Origin: Oscillospiraceae bacterium
GTDB taxonomy: Bacteria > Bacillota > Clostridia > Oscillospirales > Oscillospiraceae
Assembly (NCBI GenBank): GCA_029065305.1
Contig: JAIEIQ010000115.1
Span: 1 to 7,179, forward strand
Length of the DNA stretch: 7,179 bases
Direction of reading: 5' to 3'
Part shown: one piece after another, positions 1 through 5,093 of the stretch
Layout: every line of letters starts with the position of its first letter
How positions within the stretch are numbered: position 1 is the stretch's first letter
The notes under the pieces: generated by a model
Seen by the model: the letters and a program-made list of their open reading frames with translations, nothing else
Database searches by the model: none
What the model was told of the DNA's origin: nothing
Translations under genes and position numbers: made by a program

Positions 1-345
1 GCGAGTTTGACCAGTCTGACCATCCCCAGCAGTGTTACCAACTTCGAAGGCCTCCATGACTGCGCGAGCCTGACCAGCCTGACTATCCCCAGCAGTGTTA
101 CCAGCCTTGGAGGGATCGATAACTGCTCCAGTCTGACCAGTTTGATCATCTCCGGCAGCGTTCCAAGCGTCAGTGTCGGTAACTGCCCAAGTCTGACCAG
201 CCTGACCGTTCCCGAGGGCGTCACTAAATTTTCCATCAAAAACTGTCCTGGCCTGACCAGCTTGACGATCCCGTCCAGCATCCTTGATTTTCCATTTGGT
301 ATCTTCCAGGGCTGCACCGGCCTGACCGATGTCTACTACAGCGGT
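1..345 (+). repeat. Tandem leucine-rich-repeat coding units
   Basis: Five successive units start at 1, 64, 127, 187 and 247 with lengths 63, 63, 60, 60 and 69 bases, and a sixth, divergent unit starts at 316. Each opens with a variant of agtctgaccagcctgac. The length differences are whole codons, so these are protein-level repeats and not a CRISPR or satellite array. The first two units are the most alike, which suggests recent duplication at that end. Confidence 0.85.
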
Positions 346-918
346 TCCAAAGCGCAATGGAAGGCGTGTCGCGGAGAATGGGCAATGGAGGAGGGCGCCA
401 AACTCAGCCCCACCATGCACTTCAACAGTACCGGTCCCGCCACCCAGCCCAGCGCACCCAGCACTCCCGCCGCGCCTGCTGCACCTACGGGCCTCACGGT
501 CAACCCCAACAGCTCCACGGTGCTGGTCAACGGCAAGAACGTGGCCTTTGATGCCTATACCATCGAGGGCAGCAACTACTTCAAGCTCCGTGACCTGGCC
601 TATGTTTTGAATGGCACGGAGAAGCAGTTTGAGGTAGGCTGGGACAACGCCAGCAAGACGATTACGCTGACCTCCGGCCAGAGCTACACTGCGGCAGGCG
701 GGGAGATGTCCGCCAAGGGTACCGGGGCCCAGAGCGCCAGCGTCTCCGCTTCCAAGCTGCTGATTGACGGCAAGGAGGTTGCTCTGACAGCCTACACCAT
801 CAACGGCAACAACTACTTCAAGCTCCGTGACATCGGACAGGCCTTTGATTTTGGCATCGGCTGGGACAACGCCAGCAAAACCATCACCATCGACACATCT
901 GCGGGCTATACGGCCTGA
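1..918 (+). CDS. BspA-type leucine-rich-repeat protein with C-terminal stalk (copper amine oxidase-like) domains, 5' partial
   Basis: This is the C-terminal 305 residues of a larger, probably secreted or surface protein. The reading frame is open at the window edge, so the true start and any signal peptide lie upstream; the TTG at base 7 is not a start. Residues 1-115 are BspA/Treponema-type leucine-rich repeats of 20-23 residues with the core SLTSLTIPSSV and a conserved Cys. The last unit carries the typical DVYYSG end motif. A Pro/Ala-rich linker follows at about 146-162. Two copies of a copper-amine-oxidase-N-like stalk module come next (about 164-226 and 239-300), each with YFKLRD and GWDNASKTIT. 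Family knowledge points to adhesion or cell-surface display, but the ligand cannot be read. Its base composition and codon use are less GC-extreme than those of the downstream operon, and a terminator follows 8 bases after the stop, so it is a separate transcription unit. Confidence 0.88.
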   Translation, partial: ASLTSLTIPSSVTNFEGLHDCASLTSLTIPSSVTSLGGIDNCSSLTSLIISGSVPSVSVGNCPSLTSLTVPEGVTKFSIKNCPGLTSLTIPSSILDFPFGIFQGCTGLTDVYYSGSKAQWKACRGEWAMEEGAKLSPTMHFNSTGPATQPSAPSTPAAPAAPTGLTVNPNSSTVLVNGKNVAFDAYTIEGSNYFKLRDLAYVLNGTEKQFEVGWDNASKTITLTSGQSYTAAGGEMSAKGTGAQSASVSASKLLIDGKEVALTAYTINGNNYFKLRDIGQAFDFGIGWDNASKTITIDTSAGYTA

Positions 919-926
919 GGAACCGG

Positions 927-956
927 GGGACCCCGCCAGATGGCGGGGTCCCTTTT
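927..956 (+). terminator. Intrinsic terminator of the leucine-rich-repeat gene
   Basis: A perfect 11-bp stem GGGACCCCGCC (927-937) / GGCGGGGTCCC (942-952) encloses the 4-nt loop AGAT and is followed directly by TTTT (953-956). It lies 8 bases after the stop codon and isolates the upstream gene from the OLE RNA unit. Confidence 0.93.
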
Positions 957-976
957 GGCACAGCGCGGAGGTCTCA

Positions 977-1014
977 TGTAAATAATCTGTAAATATGCAA
1001 AAAAATCTGTATAT
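977..1014 (+). promoter_or_regulatory. AT-rich direct repeats upstream of the OLE promoter (candidate regulator site or UP element)
   Basis: The heptamer TGTAAAT occurs at 977-983 and again at 988-994, exactly 11 bases apart. A variant, TGTATAT, lies at 1008-1014, 20 bases after the second. The octamer AATCTGTA is exact at 984-991 and 1004-1011. The block ends 4 bases before the -35 hexamer. Spacing near one and two helical turns suits a dimeric activator on one DNA face. The bottom strand reads TTTACA-N5-TTTACA, which resembles PhoP-type boxes of Bacillus (TTAACA/TTTACA direct repeats). The regulator is not identified, and A-tract UP-element activity is an alternative. Confidence 0.4.
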
Positions 1015-1018
1015 TCCC

Positions 1019-1047
1019 TTGAATCTCGGGAGCGCATATGGTATACT
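1019..1047 (+). promoter_or_regulatory. Sigma-A promoter for OLE RNA (extended -10)
   Basis: TTGAAT (1019-1024) and TATACT (1042-1047) are separated by the ideal 17 bases, and TG at 1039-1040 makes an extended -10. The predicted transcription start is about 1053-1056, which coincides with the first base of the long-range closing helix of the structured RNA (1054). Confidence 0.8.
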
Positions 1048-1053
1048 GTCCCC

Positions 1054-1713
1054 CGTCAAACGGCGGCGCAGTATCCTAGTCAGATCTGCCGTCTCTGAAG
1101 AAGGGCCTAAAAATCCTTTTAAGGGCATAGCTGTGAAACCTCTGGTGCCTGCTTCTTACGCCCAGTTTGGGGTGGGTGCTGGATGGAAAGCGCGGCAAAA
1201 CCGCGCTTGCGGCCGTAGGGCGTTCCCCAATGGCATGGGGAGGCCGACCCTGCGGGCGTGGAGACCTGTTCACGTGCATGGGCGTACTCCCTCTGCGGCA
1301 CGCGACCTGTGTACGGCTCAGGTGAGAAACCTGTATTGCGGTGCTACCCGGCCTGGAGCCGTGAACGCTGTGTGCAGATGTAGCCTGCCTTGCGTGGGTA
1401 TGGCGCGGATAGGGGACCTACCCCGTTCCTCCCCGGCCAGGGAGGGGCGCGGGATCGCCCCTTGAAACCCTGCCTGCAAAAGAGGCTAGGAGGCGGTTTG
1501 ACTGTGGTGGAAAACACCTAGGCTGTCGTCATTGGGCGGACAGGGGATTGCAGTGCGGACTAAGTGGCAGTCGGGCAGCGGGTCAGGCAACAACCCGCCG
1601 GAGGGCTGAAAGGGAAACCACCTGACCGGCAACGGGAGGCGCTTTCCGGGGAAATCCAGCCCGTACCTAAGCCGTAAGATTTACTCTGGCCGCTGCCGCC
1701 GTTTGGCGCTTTT
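1054..1713 (+). ncRNA. ole: OLE RNA (ornate, large, extremophilic RNA)
   Basis: This is a structured non-coding RNA of about 660 nt (the family is typically about 600). Known OLE RNA forms a membrane ribonucleoprotein with OapA and is linked in Bacillus halodurans to Mg2+, cold and alcohol stress. The oapA gene lies 41 bases downstream, followed by dxs-tlyA-nadK-argR-recN, the usual OLE locus. The ends pair in a 14-bp closing helix, 1054-1067 with 1695-1708, with one G-U pair. Internal hairpins visible by eye are: 1188-1195/1201-1208 (8 bp, loop CAAAA); 1213-1220/1248-1255 (8 bp, one G-U) enclosing 1225-1229/1236-1240; 1428-1433/1440-1445, which competes with 1444-1449/1456-1461; and 1581-1587/1621-1627 (7 bp). 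GC-rich stems alternate with A-rich loops and no credible gene is present. I identified it from context and structure, not from a covariance-model search. Boundaries are estimates: the 5' end comes from the promoter, the 3' end from the U-tract. Confidence 0.9.
1695..1713 (+). terminator. 3' end of OLE RNA: closing-helix strand plus U-tract, possible weak terminator
   Basis: The 3' strand of the closing helix (1695-1708) is followed by CTTTT (1709-1713). Locally it can also fold as a short 4-bp hairpin, CGCC (1697-1700) / GGCG (1705-1708) with loop GTTT. Either form could define the RNA 3' end by partial termination or processing while allowing read-through into oapA. The stem is weak for a full terminator. 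Confidence 0.4.
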
Positions 1714-1730
1714 AAAAATCAAACTATCAT
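1703..1730 (+). promoter_or_regulatory. Possible weak secondary promoter for oapA
   Basis: TTGGCG (1703-1708) and TATCAT (1725-1730) are spaced by 16 bases, with 4/6 and 5/6 matches to sigma-A consensus. The -35 lies inside the 3' strand of the OLE closing helix. It could give oapA expression independent of the RNA, but read-through from the strong upstream promoter would also suffice. Confidence 0.25.
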
Positions 1731-1754
1731 AACATAAAGAGAGGCGGTTTCTGC

Positions 1755-2315
1755 TTGGACATAGGGCAGGGAAAGAAACAGGAAAAAAAGAAGCCGGGCC
1801 GGATGCGGTGGGCTGTACAGGTGTTTTTCATATCCGTGGTGCTCTCCGCCGTGCTGTCGCTGGCGTCGGAGGAGGCGCTGGACGGGGCGGGGCTGCCCAT
1901 CGCGTTCGCGGTGCTGGCGGCTTTCATCCTGCTGGGCATTATTTTCGACATCATCGGCGTGGCCGTGACGGCGGCGGACGAGCGGCCCTTCCACTCCATG
2001 GCGGCCCATAAGACCCCCGGCGCCCGGGAGGCTCTGGGCCTCATCCGCAGGGCCAATAAGGTCTCCAGCTTCTGCAACGACGTGGTGGGCGACATCTGCG
2101 GCATCATCTCCGGCTCCACGGCGGCTATCATCGTCACCCGGCTCCAGGAGGCGCTGAGCCTGCGTTCGGTGGTGTTCTCCCTGGCGGTGACGGCCCTGGT
2201 CTCGGGCCTGACCATCGGGGGCAAGGCCATCGGCAAGACCTTCGCCATTGACAAGAGCACCGCCGTCCTCCAGCTGGTGGGTCGGGTTATGCACGTATTC
2301 TCCCGGAAGAAATAG
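1755..2315 (+). CDS. oapA: OapA, OLE RNA-associated integral membrane protein
   Basis: This 186-residue protein is recognised as the OLE-associated protein that binds OLE RNA and holds it at the cell membrane. The N-terminus (1-18) is very Lys/Arg-rich. Hydrophobic segments follow at about 19-38, 47-72, 110-128 and 136-156, and the tail ends in SRKK. The polar loop between helices 2 and 3 (74-108) contains ADERPFHSMAAHK and TPGAREALGLI, followed by DVVGDICGIISG at 109-120. These are the features by which I know the family. This loop pattern has been compared with DUF21 (CNNM/CorC-type Mg2+ transport) domains, in line with the Mg2+ phenotype of OLE mutants; I take that from memory. The start is TTG with AGAGAGG (1738-1744) 10 bases upstream. 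The ATG at 1803 (residue 17) has no good ribosome site and would remove most of the basic N-terminus that could contact RNA. It is probably co-transcribed with OLE RNA. Confidence 0.93.
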   Translation: MDIGQGKKQEKKKPGRMRWAVQVFFISVVLSAVLSLASEEALDGAGLPIAFAVLAAFILLGIIFDIIGVAVTAADERPFHSMAAHKTPGAREALGLIRRANKVSSFCNDVVGDICGIISGSTAAIIVTRLQEALSLRSVVFSLAVTALVSGLTIGGKAIGKTFAIDKSTAVLQLVGRVMHVFSRKK

Positions 2316-2362
2316 GGAAAAATAGACCCGGAATTTTCAAGACCGCACCCCCGAAGGGAGAA

Positions 2363-2381
2363 GGCAAAACAGGGTTTTGCC
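2363..2381. repeat. Inverted repeat (hairpin) between oapA and dxs
   Basis: GGCAAAAC (2363-2370) and GTTTTGCC (2374-2381) form an 8-bp stem with a 3-nt loop, 47 bases after the oapA stop. There is no immediate U-run on the plus strand; a pyrimidine-rich tract begins 7 bases later. It may be a weak attenuator or RNA-stability element, or part of a composite intergenic repeat with the palindrome at 2399-2427. Confidence 0.5.
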
Positions 2382-2398
2382 GCAGAGGTTTCTTTTTG

Positions 2399-2427
2399 AT
2401 TCTTTTTCTTTTCAAAAGAAAAAGAAT
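2399..2427. repeat. Perfect AT-rich palindrome upstream of dxs
   Basis: ATTCTTTTTCTTTT (2399-2412) is the exact reverse complement of AAAAGAAAAAGAAT (2414-2427), 14 bp around a single central C. One arm is all pyrimidine and the other purine apart from the end base, in strong contrast to the GC-rich surroundings. It ends 9 bases before the dxs ribosome site. It could be a transcript hairpin, a protein-binding palindrome, or a copy of a dispersed intergenic repeat of clostridial genomes. Confidence 0.6.
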
Positions 2428-2436
2428 GCAGACCGC

Positions 2437-2443
2437 GAGGTGA
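2437..2443 (+). promoter_or_regulatory. Ribosome binding site that sets the dxs start
   Basis: GAGGTGA lies 6 bases before the TTG at 2450. Its last three bases are an in-frame TGA stop for the dxs frame (2441-2443), so the protein cannot start further upstream. This makes TTG 2450 the likely start rather than the next TTG at 2456. Confidence 0.75.
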
Positions 2444-2449
2444 CTGATT

Positions 2450-4291
2450 TTGCTGTTGGATCGTATCTCGTCCCCTGCGGACGTAAAGACGCTGCCGGCC
2501 CGCGAGCTGCCGGCGCTGTGCGGGGAGCTGCGCCGGGAGCTGGTGGAGCGGGTGGCCCGCACGGGGGGGCATCTGGCCTCCAATCTGGGCGCGGTGGAGC
2601 TGACAGTAGCCATCCACCGGATATACGACACCTCCCGCGACCGGCTGGTCTTCGACGTGGGCCATCAGTGCTACGTCCACAAGCTCCTTACCGGCCGCCG
2701 GGAGTTGTTTTCGACTTTGCGGCAGCTGGGCGGGCTGGCGGGCTTCCCGAAGCCCTCGGAGAGCGTCCACGACGCCTTCGTGGCCGGACACGCCTCCAAC
2801 GCCGTGTCGGTAGCCCTGGGTATGGCACGGGCCAGGACCCTCCAGGGGGAGGACTACAGCGTCGCCGCCCTTCTGGGAGACGGAGCCCTCACCGGCGGAC
2901 TGGCCTACGAGGGCCTCAGCGACGCCGGGGACTCCGGAGAGCCCCTGGTGGTCATCCTCAACGACAACGGCATGTCCATTGACCCCAACGTGGGGGGCGT
3001 GGCCCTGCACCTGAGCCGCCTGCGGGTGCGGCCCGGGTACTACCGGTTCAAGAACGGCTACCATGCCGTAATGAACCGCCTGCCGGGGGGGAAGAAGCTC
3101 TACGGCGTCAACCACCGGATCAAAACCAATCTGAAAAAGGCGCTGTATCCCTGCTCCATGTTTGAGGACATGGGCTTCACCTATCTGGGCCCGGTGGACG
3201 GCCACAACGTGGAGCAGCTGTGCACCACCCTGGCCTGGGCGCGGGAGCTCCGCGCCCCCGTGCTGGTCCACGTCCGCACCCGGAAGGGGAAGGGCTACGC
3301 CCCCGCCGAGAATAAACCGGAGCGGTGCCACGGGGTGGCCCCCTTCGACCCGGCGGAGGGCCCCGCCGAGAAGCGGACGCCGGATTTTTCCTACGTCTTC
3401 GGCCACGAGCTGGTGGAGCTGGCGGGGGAGGACAAGCGCATCTGCGCCGTCACCGCCGCCATGGCGGAGGGGACGGGCTTGCAGGAGTTTGCCTCTGCGT
3501 GGCCCAAGCGGTTTTTCGACGTGGGCATTGCCGAGGGCCACGCCGTGGCGATGGCCGCGGGCATGGCCCGGCAGGGGATGGTCCCCGTTTTCGCCGTGTA
3601 CTCCAGCTTTTTACAGCGGGGCTACGACATGCTTCTCCACGACGTGGCCCTCCAGGGCCTCCATGTGGTGCTGGCGGTGGACCGGGCAGGGCTGGTGGGG
3701 GCCGACGGCCCCACCCACCACGGCTGTCAGGACGTGGGCTATCTCACCCAGATCCCGGGCATGACCGTGCTGTGCCCGGCGGACTTTGACGAGCTCCGCG
3801 CCATGCTCCGCGCCGCGCTGGCGATGGAGGGCCCCGTGGCGATCCGCTACCCCAGAGGCGGCGGCATCGAGGGCTGTCCGCCCTGGAGCGGGGCGGGCGC
3901 GTCAGTCCTGCGGCAGGGGAGGGACGTCACCCTGGTGTCCTACGGAACGCTGACGGAGGAGCTTTTGAAGGCTGCGGAGATTTTAAAGAGCCGGGGGGTG
4001 GAGGCGGAGGTGATCAAACTCCACCGCATTGCCCCCCTGGACCCGGAGCCGGTGCTGGAGTCCGTGAGAAGGACCGGCAGGCTGCTGGTGCTGGAGGACT
4101 GCCTGGAGGCGGGCTCCGTCGGCCAGCGGCTGGCGGCGGAGATCGCCTGCCGGGGGATACGATTGGAGCAATTGTGCCTGAAGAACCTGGGCCGGGCCTT
4201 CGCCCCGCAGGGGAAGGTGCCGGAGCTGCGGAGGCTGCTGGGATTGGATGGAGAAAGCGTGGCGGCGGCGCTGTGGGGAGATAACGTATGA
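2450..4291 (+). CDS. dxs: 1-deoxy-D-xylulose-5-phosphate synthase
   Basis: DXS condenses pyruvate and glyceraldehyde 3-phosphate into DXP using thiamine diphosphate and Mg2+. This is the entry step of the MEP isoprenoid pathway and also feeds thiamine and pyridoxal synthesis. At 613 residues it is full length (family about 620). Visible features are His41 in GGHLASNLG, HQCYVHKLLTGR (His72), the thiamine-diphosphate motif from GDG (143-145) to NDN (171-173), LGPVDGHN, KGKGYAPAE, the catalytic Glu362 in DVGIAEGHAV, DRAGLVGADGPTHHG and the YPRGGG motif. These numbers run 8 below E. coli DXS (H49, H80, E370). Two normally near-invariant stretches deviate: GHASNAVS where GHSSTSIS is usual, and IAEGHAV where IAEQHAV is usual. 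Catalytic residues are kept, so an active enzyme is expected. It uses a TTG start and its stop overlaps the tlyA start by 4 bases (ATGA). Confidence 0.97.
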   Translation: MLLDRISSPADVKTLPARELPALCGELRRELVERVARTGGHLASNLGAVELTVAIHRIYDTSRDRLVFDVGHQCYVHKLLTGRRELFSTLRQLGGLAGFPKPSESVHDAFVAGHASNAVSVALGMARARTLQGEDYSVAALLGDGALTGGLAYEGLSDAGDSGEPLVVILNDNGMSIDPNVGGVALHLSRLRVRPGYYRFKNGYHAVMNRLPGGKKLYGVNHRIKTNLKKALYPCSMFEDMGFTYLGPVDGHNVEQLCTTLAWARELRAPVLVHVRTRKGKGYAPAENKPERCHGVAPFDPAEGPAEKRTPDFSYVFGHELVELAGEDKRICAVTAAMAEGTGLQEFASAWPKRFFDVGIAEGHAVAMAAGMARQGMVPVFAVYSSFLQRGYDMLLHDVALQGLHVVLAVDRAGLVGADGPTHHGCQDVGYLTQIPGMTVLCPADFDELRAMLRAALAMEGPVAIRYPRGGGIEGCPPWSGAGASVLRQGRDVTLVSYGTLTEELLKAAEILKSRGVEAEVIKLHRIAPLDPEPVLESVRRTGRLLVLEDCLEAGSVGQRLAAEIACRGIRLEQLCLKNLGRAFAPQGKVPELRRLLGLDGESVAAALWGDNV

Positions 4292-5091
4292 GCAAGAAGA
4301 TAAGGCTGGACGTCCTGCTGGTGGAGCGGGGCCTCCAGGAGAGCCGGCAGCGGGCCCAGGCCGTCATCATGAGCGGGCAGGTCTTCGTGAACGGACAGCG
4401 CCTGGACAAGCCGGGGACCGCCGTGGACCGGTCGGCCCAGATTGAGATCCGAGGCGAGACCCTGCGCTACGTCAGCCGGGGCGGGCTGAAGCTGGAGAAG
4501 GCCATGGCCCTCTGGCCCATTGCCCTGGAGAACGCCGTGTGCATGGACGTGGGGGCCTCCACCGGGGGCTTCACCGACTGTATGCTCCAGAACGGGGCGA
4601 AAAAGGTCTACGCCGTGGACGTGGGCTACGGCCAGCTGGCCTGGAAGCTCCGGAGCGATGAGCGGGTGGTGTGCCTGGAGCGGACCAACGCCCGGTATCT
4701 CAGCCATGAGCTTATCCCGGAGGAGCCGGATTTCTCCAGCGTGGACGTGAGCTTCATCTCGCTGAAGCTGATCCTCCCCGCCATCGCCGGGGTCCTGCGG
4801 GACGGGGGGCAGGCGGTCTGCCTCGTCAAGCCCCAGTTCGAGGCCGGGCGGGAGAAGGTGGGCAAGAAGGGCGTGGTCCGGGACCCCGCCGTCCACCTGG
4901 AGGTGCTGGAGCGGTTTCTGGAGCACGCGGAGGAGAGCGGCTTCGCCGTTTTGGACCTGACCTTTTCCCCCATCCGGGGTCCGGAGGGGAATATTGAGTA
5001 CCTGGGCTGGCTGGAGAAGGGGCCCGGGGCGGAAAAGAATTTTGATTTGCGGGCGCTGGTGGACGCATCCCACGGGGCGCTGGAGGAGTAG
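4288..5091 (+). CDS. tlyA: TlyA-family rRNA (cytidine-2'-O)-methyltransferase with S4 domain
   Basis: This is the S-adenosylmethionine-dependent 2'-O-methyltransferase often annotated as hemolysin A (Bacillus YqxC). In mycobacteria the family methylates C1409 of 16S and C1920 of 23S rRNA, and its loss gives capreomycin resistance. Residues 5-60 are an S4 RNA-binding domain (LDVLLVERGL, ESRQRAQAVIMSGQVFVNG). The YVSRGGLKLEKA linker follows, then an FtsJ/RrmJ-type Rossmann domain with the cofactor motif MDVGASTGGFTDC (86-98). The K-D-K-E tetrad can be placed at Lys68, Asp153, Lys181 (LVKPQFE) and Glu237 (GNIEYL), one below the Mycobacterium tuberculosis numbering. At 267 residues it is full length. 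The N-terminus begins SKKIRLD, not the long form seen in type II TlyA, so activity on both ribosomal subunits is not certain. It is translationally coupled to dxs by ATGA. Confidence 0.96.
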   Translation: MSKKIRLDVLLVERGLQESRQRAQAVIMSGQVFVNGQRLDKPGTAVDRSAQIEIRGETLRYVSRGGLKLEKAMALWPIALENAVCMDVGASTGGFTDCMLQNGAKKVYAVDVGYGQLAWKLRSDERVVCLERTNARYLSHELIPEEPDFSSVDVSFISLKLILPAIAGVLRDGGQAVCLVKPQFEAGREKVGKKGVVRDPAVHLEVLERFLEHAEESGFAVLDLTFSPIRGPEGNIEYLGWLEKGPGAEKNFDLRALVDASHGALEE

Positions 5092-5093
5092 AG

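Noticed and set aside
1..345. CRISPR-like or satellite array
   Set aside because: The repeats are in-frame codon units of variable whole-codon length that encode leucine-rich repeats; there are no unique spacers.
976..1000. ArgR operator (ARG box) at the OLE promoter
   Set aside because: The AT-rich block has only partial similarity to the TGAAT-N4-ATTCA palindrome. The visible pattern is direct repeats, not an inverted one.
995..1465. Open frame of 156 codons on the plus strand
   Set aside because: It begins before the promoter -35, runs through the OLE RNA, and has no ribosome site, low-complexity Cys/Arg/Pro content and no family resemblance. The segment is explained by RNA structure.
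1054..1713. RNase P RNA, tmRNA, group II intron or riboswitch as alternatives for the structured region
   Set aside because: I see no RNase P conserved core, no tmRNA tag frame or tRNA-like end, and no intron domain V or reverse transcriptase. The region is far longer than a riboswitch, and oapA next to it fits OLE RNA instead.
2363..2427. Strong terminator between oapA and dxs
   Set aside because: The first hairpin is not followed directly by a U-run and the second is a weak AT palindrome followed by GCAGACC, so complete termination is unlikely and dxs has no evident promoter of its own.
1727..3541. Long open frame of 604 codons on the minus strand
   Set aside because: It runs antisense across oapA and dxs, both clear real genes. 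Long antisense frames are expected from G/C third-position bias, and the translation is His/Gly/Arg-rich without motifs.
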